From positions 188,194 through 252,193 of the forward strand of contig VXAA01000917.1 of assembly GCA_013399115.1 (NCBI GenBank): a stretch of 64,000 nucleotides of DNA. Direction: 5' to 3'. The notes under the pieces were generated by a model, which was not told the DNA's origin, made no database searches, and saw only the letters and a list, made by a program, of their open reading frames with translations. Below are positions 11,286 through 25,037 of the stretch, piece by piece (the stretch's first letter is position 1; each line of letters opens with the position of its first letter). The position numbers and the translations under genes are program-made. Source of the stretch: Anseranas semipalmata (taxonomy: Eukaryota; Chordata; Aves; Anseriformes; Anseranatidae).

Positions 11286-14200
11286 GGGTTTTTCATTTAC
11301 TCACGCCTTCAGCAACCAGAAGGTAAGCCCAGCTGTCCATTCCAACATTCACAATGTCATGGTTTTTAACTGAAATGTCTTGGCAGTAGTAAAGTTATAA
11401 GGAGTTCAGTGATGTGTGTTAATCCACTGATCACTGACTGGAGTGGATTTGACAGACCTTGCTGGGTAGGAGAATGTTCTTTTGCCCTACAGAATTAGCA
11501 AACTATAAATCTTTCAAGATTGGATAAGGTTAAAGATTAGGGGACAAAATACTACATGGTGTAATATGAATACCAAGTCTTTTTTCTCCCTTAATAACCA
11601 GTTTGGAGAATTTATTACAATGCCTGATTCAGGATGTTGCCATCTAAAGTTGTGTCATCACTTCCATTGAAAAAAAAAAATCCAGAAATATAATGTGGTT
11701 TGAAATTTGCCTCTGCAAAGTCTATCTTTGAAAAATAGCTTTTTTTTTTTTTTTTAAATTGGCAAAGGCACTTTTGCATTCTAAATTTAATTTACAATGA
11801 GCAACATCTTCATTATTTTGGCTTGGCTGTATCAGTCCATTCTCCTAAAGAAAAAAAATAGACAAACAAACAAAAAAACTGCCAGTCAAGCTTATATGAT
11901 AATGCTTATGTTATAATGAGAAATGAGCCTGAACCAAATACCTGGAGAAAAGTCTAAGTAGGAAGGAAGTTTGTAATTAGGCCATCCATCTCCTCTGAAA
12001 CATGAAAGAAGATACAAGCTTTAGGATGGGGTAAATCTAAACTTCAGATCCAAGTCCTTCCAATGAAGTTAGTTCAGACTAAAACAATTTGAATGCTTGA
12101 TATGAAGTTGGGATGAAAACATTACATCCAAATTTTTATCAATGTTTTTTTGTGCATGGGCTGGATCTCCTTGAATGCCACTGGTACATCACCTGCAGAA
12201 CAGTGGACGAGCAGTCATGCCGCAAATGGGGAGTGGCTTATGGTGGGAGTCAAGAACACTGAACTCTACTGAAAATACTTCTCCAGGCTGTAGTGGGGGA
12301 AGGTGCTATGCTTGTTGCTAGCATCCAGCTACTGAAGAAATATTTATCTTCTCTATTGTAAGCACAAGATGATCTCAAAATAGTATTGTGAATATGGAGT
12401 CTCATCATAGAGAGTATGGCTTTCTGTTGACTTAGACTACCATTTCTCTTATCTTCAAAACAGGTATGGGAAAGGGTAATTGGAAGACTTCAACTAAGTC
12501 TTCCTCAGTCCTGTTCTTAAATGGTGTTGAGCTTTTTGCCTTTTAGGTTCTGTCTCCATACACCATTTGGAAGTAAAAAATGTGAGATTCTCATCTGGCT
12601 CGTTGTTCTGCTGCGGGAGTCAAGAATGATTTTACAGGAATAATACGAAGTATTAATTTCATCCTGTACATTCATGACTTTTTTTTCAGCTCTCTCCCCA
12701 TTCTCCGTTCATTGCTGTTCTTGAACTCTGAGCTGTCAGGGGTCAAGATTGCTGTTTTTATATTTTTTGATGTTTGAGACATCTCTTCACACCCTCCCTC
12801 ATCTACCAGGTTTCCTGGCCATCCAAAATAAAACATGTTGAAATGCTTAAGAAATTTTATGAGGCAATTCTGGGCAGATAACAGCTATGATGGTTCCCCA
12901 CAAGACCACTCCATTAGCAGGATTGTATATGCTATTTTAGAGATCTTCAAATACAAAAAGAAATTCAGGGTGTCTTTTATCATCACAAGGCTTTCCTTCT
13001 GCTGCGTGACCTTCACAATATTGTTTCTGGATCTCCCTAATAAGACAGCTGTGAACATCCTTTTTCTCTTAATCATATGAAATCAATCTTTTGCAGAACA
13101 AAAGAATAAATTGGAAATAACAACTCAGAGATCACACTCATTTTTTAACAAGAAAAATCTCATCAAGTTGCTCTGTAACAAAATTTAATTTGGTTGTATC
13201 TCCATATATTGCATGAAATCTTGCTGTCCCTCCACCCGTCTTACCCCAGTTTCCAAAGCCTTTCCTCAAGGAAGTGATGTTTTGCAGAGGCTACAAGAGA
13301 TTCTGCTGTTTTTTCCTCTACGAGTTATGTTTGATGTCTTACATCTTTTCATGATACTCCCACATCTCTGGAGTACATAGCTGATCCTCCTAAGCTGACT
13401 CTAGTATCACAATATTTACAGCTTTTATAGTTGAATGATTATGAAGCTCCAGAGTTGACCTCAGTCTGTGGATCCTATCTTCCTCAAAGCCAACTTAATT
13501 TCACATCAGCCCTTCTACTGGTTACACGCTGATAGACAGCTAAGCTCTACCAAGCCCAGTACAGCCCTGTCATCTCTCTTTCTTGTTTCAACAGTACCAA
13601 CTCCATGGCTTTTCCTCCTTTTTGGGGAAGTATGGCTTCATGAGGAAAAAGTTGCAGCTGATAGCAGAGAAATGATTAGCTGGATCACGGCCAAGGTTTT
13701 GGGGCAAGAAAAAAGATTGTATGCAAAGCTATTACACAGACCCTGGTGCTCTAATGCTACCTTTTGCTGCTACATCTTCTACCACTATCTGAATATTTCA
13801 GCAACATATTCATAAGGTCTCCAGACCTCCATCATTAAGGTCATTTTACATAGTAACTCTCTGGACAAACCATGACTGCTAAAGCAAGATCATAGTCTTT
13901 GCAAATGAATTTATTAGACTCATTTATTATTGATAGAAAACACATGAAAACTGCAAATCTGCAGAACAAGCACCACCACATCAATTTTCTACCACATCTA
14001 AGACTCTCTGGCCTTATATCATTTTCTCGTTGTCCTTTTTCTCTCTGTTCAGCCTTCCCCACTTTAGGATAATATCATTATTTGAGTAAAGATCATAAAG
14101 ATCATTTTTTTAAATCGGCTTATAACTCTTTTTCTATTATTTTATCATTCTGTTAGAGTTCTATTTTATTAGAGGTCGCCCTACTAATATAGGGATCATC

Positions 14201-15147
14201 AGTTGCTGATTGCCCTTTCATTTCAGCTCAGACATCAAGCTCAGTTTTCACAGAAGAGTCCATTTTACATTAATATGGCCTTTACGGTACACTAGAAATC
14301 GCATAATCAGTGTGATAATACACTTTGTATTCATAAATTCAAGGCTGCAGATGCAGAGGAAATCAACACAGTGATTCCTCTTTTTCTATGTGTACTGCGG
14401 ACCAGCATGCACTGTGAATGAAAGATAAAGTAGTAAAGAATTGCAGCAGCATGCTTCAGACTTCAGCTAGGCATGTTGCTACAACCAAGTAAGGAGTGCA
14501 TTGATATTTTAAAAGGTAAATAAGCACAACAAATATGTCCTAATGGTCTAGCTCTTTCAAATGCTCAGTGGAAGCCTGCATTGCTTTAGACTGTTACCAT
14601 TTATTTGGCTAAGACACAATTCCATGTAAGTTGGACTAGGATGCTCTTGTCAAACCACTGGAATTACTCAGTTCGGAGTTGAGTAATGTTACATCGTATT
14701 CTTTTGGGACCATTGATTCCAAAAGAAAAGGACTGAAAATATCTCCCTATTTGCTGCTCCTCATTAAATCATTGACAGAGAATTACTGGTCTTGGCCCAC
14801 AGCAATCTGTATGAGGCCAGTATTAAAACCTGGAGGAGGGAAGAACCACCAGTAAAAACTCTGCTTTTCACATACAAAGCATACTACACCAATAATTATT
14901 AACAGAGACAGTGGGAGGGGAAATGTATTATAAGGCATATCCTTTACTATGATGCTGTCAAGGCTACTTCTGTATTGATTTTTATTCCATGTCACCCTTT
15001 GGAATATCAAAAGGGTTGCATCAATAGCAATCCTATGAAAAATGTATCTTCATGCTTAATTTTTACTAACTGTGGGTATAATGGACTTTACTTACCTGCA
15101 TTAGTTTTCATACAATGCCAAAAATAAACCAGTAAGTACATAAATAC

Positions 15148-15205
15148 TTCCTCCCTCCCTCCTTCCCACTCTCCCACCCTGCCTCTCTCCCTCCCTCTTC
15201 CTTTT
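15148..15205 (+). repeat. Polypyrimidine (CCCT/CTCC)n tract
   Basis: About 58 bases made almost wholly of C and T, with CTCC and CCTCC units; only a few purines interrupt it. Confidence 0.88.
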
Positions 15206-16836
15206 ACATTTCTGAATACATTCTTTTTAAAGAGTTATATCTCTGCTGAAGCCATAGGAACTGCTTTAGGCATTACAGTTTTTTTGATAGGAGAGAGAGA
15301 ATTAATCTCCTCAAACTTCCTACTTTGATATCTACAGTGTAGACACTTCTCTAAGTTCCCTTTGAAATTGGTGGGGAGAAATAGGAGATATGAGAATGGA
15401 TATCCAGCTGGCTAGTTCTAGGTATCTAATTTAACCTTAGATAAATCAAAGCCTGAAAGTGTTATTTTCTTGCCACTGACCACAGTGGGAGCTTATGAGG
15501 AGCAGTTTAGATGTAAACATCTGTATCTGGCCAGATGGATCCCATCTGGCTTTCTTTATTTATATGTATTGTCCAGAAGGCATCTAATTTTAAATGTTAA
15601 GCAACTAACAATAGTAACAAATTCTTTACAGAGACTATAGCTGCAACAGGCTTTTGCTTGGACACAGTGATGTGTGCTGTCACTGGTTGCAAGTCTCTTC
15701 ATGGAAAAAGTTCAAACTGGTATGAGTATGTGGAAAGTTAAGTCAGGCTTTTCTCTGAATTTTCCCTGATAAATGATTTGGAAGAAATCAAAATGCTTTT
15801 ATAATTTTTTTTTCACCTGCACACCACCATTTCCCACATTTTTAATGTGTCAAAAAAAAAGTTACAACTTGTCTGGCAATGAACTCCAGGAGAAGAGATA
15901 GGGTGATCGCATTGGCATACAACCTCTAAAAGCAGTCTGTGCAGGCTGAGCAAACAGCTATCCCTGCTTTTTAGGAACATGATTTTCTTAGCAAAACCAA
16001 GGATGTAATCACAGTTACAACTCTGTGCCTAAGCTGTGCAGCCAGCACTACACCTGTCACTCTCAAATCACATAAGTGTCCATATCTGCCGTTACTCGCC
16101 TGACTGATATATGAATTCTTCCTAAATCTTTCTGAGACAAATTAAATCTTCCAGCATCAAGAGAGCTACTCTTCACTGGGTTGAACCACAATGAAACTGC
16201 TCTGGCAAAACTGCTTTAACAATGAGGTTTTGTGCTGAGTGTCTTTGAGAGGTATTTATTACTTGAGGCCATCCACTCTTTTACAGGCCAGCATACTCTC
16301 TCATTGTTTTATGTGAAAAAAAAAAAAATAATTACGCAATGCTGGGTTAGTGTAAGCTGGCTGGAAGCAAATAGAGAACTATTGTGTAATAACAGATGTT
16401 ATTGTATAGGATTTTTCAACATTTATTGTAGACTAGCAAACGAGGGCACACTTTGAATTGAGAGCATTGCATTAACATGCCTACAAGTCAAGGCTGTGCT
16501 TTCTTCAAGTGCTTCTTAATAAAAAGAAAAATTATATTGAATTTTCAACATAGACAACTCTGATAAAGCCACTAAATGGTAAATCTAAAGCACTGGCAGT
16601 CACTAAGTGGCATAAGTGGGAATAATATATAGCTGTTAATAATTTCTGAAAGTTTTAGATTAAATGAAGATAGCTTTCATTCCTTTGGCTGGTGGTGGTA
16701 TTGGCATGCAGTAGAGTTGCCTCAGGGATAGCTGTGATAGATAATATTCCCAGGACGGGGAGACAGCCTCACTCGTGAAGTGAAATGGCACATACTCCAA
16801 CAGCAGATGCAGGAAGATATTTGAAAGAATTTAATG

Positions 16837-16875
16837 TTTTTGTTTGTTTGTTTATTTTTGCTTTTTTTTTTTTTT
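16837..16875 (+). repeat. TTTG/T-rich low-complexity tract
   Basis: TGTTTGTTTGTTTATTTTTG is followed by a run of T. Confidence 0.88.
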
Positions 16876-17477
16876 CTTAAATAAACACCTTGTTTACCCC
16901 CACCACCACATATGGAACACTGGATCTAAATGCCCACACAGTTAAACTGGCTTTGCAATAAGCCATGAAGAAAACTAAGAGTGCTACCACTCAACTCACA
17001 GATTGAGACACAGGATGAACCTGTCTTATGAGAACTGTGCTGCATCCATGGAACACACAGCGATGAAGGGAGGGTTGTTAAAGTAAACCAAGACACAGTT
17101 TCAACCCTCATACCCTTAACAGTAACCCACAGATCCTTCCCCTGTCTTGTTCCTTCTGCATGAACTCAAATCTTAGGACATATTTGAAAGCACCCAAAAA
17201 GAGCACAGTGTGAGCAAAAATTTGATGTGCCTAAAGCAGAAATCCCCACAGAGCATGCCTGCTCTTGGCTTATTTTTAGTTTCTACAGAAATCAGCCTGG
17301 TACTATCTATTTACTGTGAAACAGCAGTCATATCTGAGTTGTAATCTTTTCTGGACACAGCACTTGATACTTTTTAAGCCTGTAACTGCTGGCAGCACAC
17401 CAGTAGCTTTAAAAGCCCCAATTTACCCTGCTTCTCAGCTTACAATTAATGTGTTTGTGTCATGAATTTATTTACAG

Positions 17478-17516
17478 TTTTTTTTGTTTTGTTTTGTTTT
17501 GTTTTGTTTTGTTTTC
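17478..17516 (+). repeat. (TTTTG)n simple repeat
   Basis: Six near-perfect GTTTT units follow a run of T. Confidence 0.95.
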
Positions 17517-20500
17517 AGATAGCTCTACCTTGCCTTTCATTCTGCTCTGTTTTTTCCATAGAACCAACATATATCAGGTAGTTTGACAACTGTCAATATA
17601 AATTAGGATCTTTTGGGTTCCACTCCCTCTTGTTCTCTAGTTTTGACTGAAATCTATCCTGTTTCACTTCAAATACTTTCAGAACCAAGTTCCAAACATC
17701 ATTTTCTTGTCTATTTCAGCCACATCATCTTACTCTTTAATGGTTTACTTCAAGATACAGGCTTTCAGATCCTGTTCCTGCTTTACTCCTTTATCTTTCC
17801 ACAGCAGCAAAATGGCACCTGCCACCTCCACCCTTATGATGATCACATGACAAGGCTGAGAGCCTTGTGTGGTTGCCCTCCCACATGGCCCCTGCTCCCA
17901 TATCAGGTGATGTGAAAGCAAAGCTAACAATAGTGCTCTGTTGCCCAAAGAGTGCTCTCTCCTGGAAATGATCCCCATCCAGATTGTCTACTTGTCCAAT
18001 TTTACCAAAATCAGCCTGAGGTTTTACCTCTGTTAACCCCTGTGTGGAAGGAGCATCCACAAAACCATATCAGGATCCTCCTTAAGTTTCTCTCTTCCAT
18101 AATACCTTCAAACAACATGATAGTACATGGCCTAATAGCCAGAATTATTATTTTCATTCAGTCAATAACAATCTCACTGCTCTCCATATTTAATATATTC
18201 CTCTACTACTTCATACTATATTCAAATGTCAAGCTTTTCAGTTATGGGACTATCCTTCATTATGTAGCACAACCAGGCCATGTTACTGACTGCCAGTCAT
18301 GGCAAGCAGATCATACTAGGAAAAAGAATATCATGTTACTCCTACAGTTACATATGCTCTTTGGGACAGTTTCTCATTTCAGCCACAACCGTATAAATCT
18401 GGAATAATTCCACTGGAAAGCTGTTCTTCTGCACCAGAACATGGTGTATTGTATCTACTGTTTGCTGTTAAACATGGGGGATGACTTTTCCATTTATACA
18501 TATTTCGTTCAGCTTTAGCATTATTTCAGACTTTGCATGCTAGGCTAGCTATGATTCAAATGGCACCAAAATAAATCTCTTCCTCTTGTCTCTCTGACTT
18601 TTTTTTTTTTCTTATTCAATAGAGGAGAAGATGTGCTAATTAAGTTTTTTCCTTATTAAAGACAGATGCACATTTTCAGCAGTTTACTAGAAGTGTCATT
18701 TCTAAAAATATATGGGAAACTGAGAAAAAAATCATCACTTCAAATATGCCTGTAGGAAGAAAGGATACTTATTTGCTCTCCAGAAGTACTTCTGTATCAG
18801 GCAATTGCTATTGGCAATTGCTTTTGGGTTTCAGTTATACCCAACATACCCTGTCCTCACAGAGCCCCATCTAGGTCTTTATTACGTTCACTCCATGTTT
18901 AGGTGTTTCTTTCAAAGCCACAGTGGAAGATGTTGTTGACAAGGGCTTGTGGCTAGCAGTAATAGGTGCTGGTGGCCCATGGGAGTGTGAAGCACCCAGC
19001 AGGGCTTTGAGAGGGTGCACAGCAGAAAGGAGGAGAGCGGTTATGGGTTACTGATAAATCTCATCTTTCTGAGGCAGAAAGGGCAAGTAAGGACACTGGG
19101 GATGGTGCAGAGACATCTGATAGGGAGCTGGGAGGGTCTGGTGTAGACGTTCTCTGAAGTGAAAATGGTCACTGGGGTTTTGGGATGAGAATGAGAAGGT
19201 GGTGGGAACTCAGGAGAGGTAAGAGGCATTGGTTGAGAGGCAGAGACAGACAGAAACCTGGCTTCCTTCTCTCTTCTTTTTCTACACATTTTCTCTTTAC
19301 TAGTAGATTGTTCCTACTGCTAACTAACATTACTAGTCAAGTAATGGCATAGTGCTCAGTCTGGTAAATACCAGAGTCCAGACCCTGGCTGCAGATTGAA
19401 CTGGCAGTTCTCAGAGCAGCATACTGTGTTACAGAAAAATGCGTAAGATGAACACATCCTATTGGGTGTTTTCAGGTTGTTTTGAGACTCTCGTAAGGCA
19501 AGTGCCAAAAAAGTTAGTATTGTTGAATGACAACCAAAAAGTTCCCTAAAGTGTCCTTTATTTATTAACTAACATTTGTCAACCTTGATAAAAGAACAAG
19601 CAATAATCAAGAATCAGGGATAATGTTACTGATTCTTTGAAATTAATTAATTTTCACACAGATGAGTGTCTCTTACAATGTCACCAATTTACTTAGAGAA
19701 CAAAATCAGTGCCTTGTTTTCAGATTTCAAGGTATTCTGTCCAGTGGCCATGACAGACAGAGAAATGTACTTTGGTAATCCTATTTATTTATTTCTGGTA
19801 ACATCCTTACTTCAAGTCAATAAAGAAACAACAGCAACAAGGACCACAAGCAACTAATTCTCCAAACAGAAGAGTAAATGATGTTTCATTAAAAAAAACC
19901 AACAAAATAGTAATGACAGCATATTCAAAGTCTAATTAGAAATTGTAACTGTTCTGATGATATTCTAACTGCAAGGGATTTTCAGAGGCAGAGAAAGCGC
20001 TGAGGCCGCCAACAATGCACTAGAAAGTGAGTTCTGAAAACTTTAGGGATGCATTGGCACATGAACACATTTGTGAATGTGTCTTGAATTTCCTGGTGCC
20101 AGTTATCTTCTCTGATCTGTGCAACTTTCAGCACACAAACCACAAAATGCAAGCATATTATATGTCCTATGTAAGTATAAAAGTTAAAGTTTAAACAGTG
20201 TCCTCTCCAAAAACCGTGTGGAAATCTAAAAAATCAGACAAAGCTATTTGGCTATGGCCAAATGTTAGGAAGAAGCTCCTAAGATCTATAAATAAGCAAA
20301 AACTGACAGATTAGCTGAGAGGAGCAAATGCAAGTCTTTGCTGACTCAAATATTCACTCCTGTTACTAAATAGTGCTTTTATAAAGAAGCAATAAATTAC
20401 ATCCACCAACTGTCAATGTCTCTATTCTTGACTCTGTTATGAAGATCACTATCTAGGAATAAACTTCCTCTAAGATAAAACAACAAGACTGTGAACTTTG

Positions 20501-21083
20501 GAGACAATAGCAAGATTGTCCCCCCAGCTGAAGACACTAATCCTTAAGCATTTTAAAGAATATAGTGTATTCTTCAGACTGAACCTGGCACAATAACACT
20601 TTGTTAAAAATTGGCTCCTGGTAATATGGGGGATGGAGGAATAGGTATAGCTCTAGCTTTTTTTCTTTTTCTTTTTTTTTTTTTTTGATAGACCAAGCGG
20701 CCAAATTTTGCCCTTTTGATTGTATTCCCCGGGGCTGTATGTACATTAAGGGATATCTTTCCACATGATTTTAAGAAGCTTGCTACAGTTAAATTTCTTT
20801 CCATTAAATTAGTGACTCTGATGTAGATAGTTGACATTAGATTATTGCAGTTTACGCAAATGAATGAGGACAATGTGCATCTAAGGTATATATCAAGAAT
20901 ATAAAAAGAAAAAAAAATCTTGTTGGAGTAACTGCTTTTGCCAGTAATGCAGCTGGCAATACAGCTGTGACTTTACAGAGAATAACTTTTATCTCCGGTC
21001 TTCTTATGTAGAGCAACAATTAAGTAAAATAGAACCATATGGTATTACTTATGGGAAGGGATTCTTTGAAATATTTTTAGTTT

Positions 21084-21108
21084 AAAAAAAAAAAAAAAGA
21101 GAGAGAGA
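21084..21108 (+). repeat. Poly-A followed by (GA)n
   Basis: About 15 A residues run straight into GAGAGAGAGA. Confidence 0.92.
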
Positions 21109-22330
21109 ATATGAAAGTGTGTGTTTAGATGCACTGGTACCACTAGATCAATGTTGAAAAGTGAAGGGGACAATACAACAGTGTGAAACTGATAAAAGAA
21201 AATTGGCCCTGCTTTGTTTATGGCACGTGCAGAACTTATGGTATTGCGTAGTTTGAGCTACTTATATAATGTGACATGCTTAACTGCTTCCAGCTCCAGT
21301 TTTTGTCACACCCACTGGTGCTTCCTGCTTGTGAGCTCCCCTCTGTACAGCATGCTGGGCACATCTATCTCCGCCACAGTTACTAATTCAGTCTGGGCTG
21401 CAGCTATGCTGCTGCTAAACTGCTTATGGAAAGCAAGCACGGATGCTCTGGAATAAGTGCCCTGCAACTTTGGGGGGGCAGGGTGCATTCAGGGTGCATA
21501 TCTGAGCCTCTCTGTGAAACATGGAAGAGGCAGGTGCTCTAGGTCAGGAGCTGGTGATCACGGTCAGGCAAAATCTTTTCAGCTTTTCAGGTATCCAAAC
21601 ACTGTGGGAGCCCCCGTGTCCCCTAAATATAGCTCTTCAAGTGAGTTGGGCTCCACCCCACTGCATAACAGTCAAAGCCTGACTGTATGTCACCTATACC
21701 ATGCATGGTACAGAGCAGCAGGTGACAGCTCACATCTGTGTCCAGCATAGAAGTACCCATCATCTTAGAAAGATGGCATGGCGAAGCGTAATTTGTATGA
21801 GGCACATTGAAAACTTGAAACTCAGCTGAATGCTATGGGTAGGGGGTAATACATGCATGATGAAATAAACATCTTTAGCATCCTTAGTAGCCAAATTCAG
21901 TGGTGAACATGATGGGTGATCCGTATTTGTAAACTCTTACAAAAGATGTTTTGCTGTAAAGGTAGCAGGGAGTAGAAGGCAGCTGTGACTGTGAACAATG
22001 TCTGTCAGTATGAAGAAATTTATGTTACTAATTCTTTCTAATTTATAATTCTCATATTAACAAAAATTTCAGAAGTTGACTCTTTTTTTCTCCATTCTTA
22101 TTGAAGCAATGGCTACTTCTGCAATGGCAATTTACAATGTAGCATACTCATGTCAATCAGTTCAGCATAGAAGACATTGACACTAGCAATTTTTTAGGGT
22201 TTCTTCATATAAACAAGTAAGTTTGATGTAGGTCTTGTACAGATATTAGTTCTACAGGAGCAAGAATGGCTTGTATCACACTGAGAGTGTTTTGGCCCAA
22301 GATGTGATTCACCCATTTCTTCCCTCCAAA

Positions 22331-22348
22331 ATCACAGAATCACAGAAT
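22331..22348 (-). mobile_element. Vestigial CR1 3' tail, octamers only
   Basis: ATCACAGAATCACAGAAT is two copies of the CR1 terminal octamer in reverse (ATTCTGTG on the minus strand). The CR1 3' UTR that should follow to the right is not recognisable. This could be an extremely short truncated insertion or a chance remnant. Confidence 0.5.
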
Positions 22349-24177
22349 GATCTGGCTTGTAAAATGGTGTAACAGAAATCAGCCTGAACACCAAATAAGT
22401 GGAATAACTTTCCCTGCTGTGTTGTGAAGCTGATACAAAGCTGGCTGGCTGGCTACAAGTATTTGCTCATGTCAGATTTGAGAATATCATGTGGGTCTGA
22501 GACAATCATTGAAGGGCTTTGGTTCTTGTCAGCTTGTGACTTACACAACCCTGTTCCCATATGTTTTGTATTATTTGAAAGAAAGCTGGATCCATTTTAC
22601 TTCAGATGAATACTAAAAAAGATAAACATGTATAAATCTGAAAAAGAAAAATAATTTGGTATTTTGTCTTGCAAGACTGGCCTCCCGGGATGGGGAGAAA
22701 GTCATCTCCCCCAAGAGGAGCAATATGGTACAGGTTAAAGAATATACTCTAAATTCCATCATTGTAAGTAAAAATGTGGTGATGCAAACTTACCATCTCA
22801 GTCTAATCTGGGAGTTAGGTTTTGTCCCATTTTCAGTTACAAGAAAACTCCTGAATCAGTTCTTATTTTCTGTTTTCTCTGTGTCCCAACCCCATTAAGG
22901 CCCATGCAAGTTTTCAGCATATGGAAATATTTCCTCTTTCACCCTGACCAAAGCTTCCTGACAAGTCAAGAAACATGTAGGCCTCTTCAGAGCACAGAAA
23001 GCCAGCTTTCTGTAAAATATCCAGTCTGATTTTAAATTAATGTGAAAAAACGTATTTGCAGTGTTCTGTGAGGAAAAACTAACCCCCAAAGTGCGTCAGA
23101 ATTTAAAATTGCACTGGGATTTTTGTGGGGTTTTTTCTTTTCCAGAAGGGCTCTATAGCCAAGGAAACCAATAACATTTTGCTGGAATAAGCTTGTTTGT
23201 TTTGAATTGGGCTGAGTCAAACAGTAAACTTCACAACTTTGTTTTTTCTTAATTGTGTCACAAATGTTTTGCCAAATGTTCTTGCTGATAATCAAAGCAT
23301 TGGTCACTCCCTGGAGTATGCTGGGAGACAAGTTTCAGTTGCAACTCTGTAGATGCTCAACCCAAGTAGATGCTTGAGCATGAGAGAGTAAAGCTGAAGC
23401 TGAAATCTTTGTCTGTCAGAAGCAGGTGCTGCTTGTTTTCAAACAGTGCACCTCAAATAAGATGAAAATAAAAGCAATTTTAGTTGCAATTGGACATTTT
23501 CTTTTTGGTTTAGTGGGGAGAGATTTTGCTAGTTTGTTCTTAGCTTTATAATGAAAATAATCTCAGTGTAGTTTGCTCGTAAAGGTGGGTTTGCTAGCTA
23601 GGAACTTGTAGCTATAGTAGTCCAAGAAGGAAAATTGCAACAGTAGAAGACTGGAGTCTGGTTCCAAGAAATATTCTAATAATTCACTGTTTGTTTCAGC
23701 CTAAGTTTAGGATGGAAAGTTAAAATACTGAAATTGTTCTGCATGGGAAAAGCTCCAACTAATTCTGACTCACTAATTGATAAATACTATGTTTCAATTT
23801 TCATTTAATACATTGATATCCCTGAATCTCAATGCTTCTGTTTTAGTTATTGATCAGAGAGGTATGCTTGATATCCAAATCAGTTCACCATTAACTGTAT
23901 CACTCCAAGAACCTTATTGTTCTATGAGAGTTTCATTACTTAAAAAAAAAAAAAAAAAATCTCTGTTTTTTCAACGTGAATCAGACTTCTTGGCCACAGT
24001 AAGTCTCCTGCAATGTATTATCAGCTTTATCAAAAGGAGACCTTAAACATTTCATTTTAAATCTGAATGTTTTGTGTCAAGCCAACAAACTTTTAATGCC
24101 AAAACCCAAGAAGGTCTGGGTTGGACTGACCTGAAGCAAAATTCTGAACTTCAGTTTTCCCAGTGGAAAATGTTTTT

Positions 24178-24224
24178 TGTTGTTGTTGTTGTTGTTGTTT
24201 TGTTTTGTTTTGTTTTGTTTTTTT
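24178..24224 (+). repeat. Compound (GTT)n(GTTTT)n repeat
   Basis: About seven GTT units pass directly into GTTTT units and a final T run. The same order of units occurs at 39020-39079. Confidence 0.95.
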
Positions 24225-24991
24225 CAGTAACATCGAAATTTACTTATGGAAAAGTGAACAGTACATTGACAAAAATGACTCATGTGGTCTCATGTAAACA
24301 ATGTGTGAACTGCCTGCCACTCTGCCACTAGATTTAGACTACTAGACTGGTTATTTCCCTCTGGATATTAGGTGTATACATATGTGCATTTATTCATGTA
24401 TAACATATGTATATAGCAGTTCTTGTGATACTTTTACTACTTATCTAAGGTTAAAATCAGAGATAAAAAGTCCATGTGTGTCCTTATAGGAATATAGGGG
24501 AATAGAACCAAGACTTTCTCATTATTCTGAAATAAGAAACTCCACCAAAATTTTGTTGGATAATTTATCAAGCTGACATTACCATTTTTGAAATGTTGTA
24601 TTTTCATAAGAGACCTTTTAAACCAGTTTTTATCTCTCTCTTGGTAGCAAAAGACACTCCAAAACTAGTGAATGTATGTTGGAAAATGTTTACTTGAACT
24701 TTCTAAAACAAACTGTTCATCTTGGGTGTAACAGAAAAGCTCTCTTTTTATATTACTATTCCCATGTCACTCTCCAGCAATTGGCCAACCAAAACACCTA
24801 CTTACAAAGATGAACGATACCATTGCAAGCTCCTTGGCTACTCTACCATTGTATTTCAGTTGATAAATTTGCATTTAGCGCTTAATTTGTTCAGTATGCC
24901 TTACTAATTTGGCAATATTTATTTTGGCACATAAAATACAAGGCAGCTGCTTTAAATGTCCTGCTAAGTTCTTTGTTTTGTTTTGAGAGGG

Positions 24992-25037
24992 TTTTTTTCT
25001 TTTTCTTTTTTCTTTTTTACCCTTTTCTTTTTCCTTC
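24992..25037 (+). repeat. T-rich polypyrimidine tract
   Basis: T runs broken by single C residues for about 45 bases, with one AC interruption. Confidence 0.85.

Larger units (their letters stand above)
10843..11290 (-). mobile_element. CR1 LINE, young copy, tail joined to mid-RT across one N
   Basis: The element begins with the CR1 3' end in reverse (ATCATAGAATCATAGAAC at 10843-10860), followed by about 70 bases of 3' UTR. At 10934 there is a single N. Immediately beyond it the sequence is CR1 reverse transcriptase just downstream of motif A, so roughly 0.9 kb of RT, thumb and 3' UTR expected between them is absent. The element ends near 11290, where similarity to CR1 stops. The coding part has no stop or frameshift, which suggests a recent insertion. 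The missing middle is more likely an assembly collapse than a true deletion, because the N is placed exactly at the discontinuity. Confidence 0.9.
11291..22330. other. Long non-coding AT-rich stretch
   Basis: About 11 kb without a recognisable gene or young transposon. It holds A/T tracts (11669-11680, 11741-11755, 18600-18611, 20662-20686), a pyrimidine tract at 15148-15205, TTTG-type repeats near 16837 and 17478, and an A-tract followed by (GA)n at 21084-21108. The open frames scattered through it are short and lack motifs. Two stretches are visibly richer in G+C than the rest, about 18900-19270 and 21280-21760; neither shows a CpG-island-like density by eye nor a known exon. Confidence 0.6.

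Noticed and set aside
18787..18830. Repeated word GGCAATTGCT as a possible regulatory dyad
   Set aside because: Ten bases only, palindromic core AATT makes chance recurrence likely.
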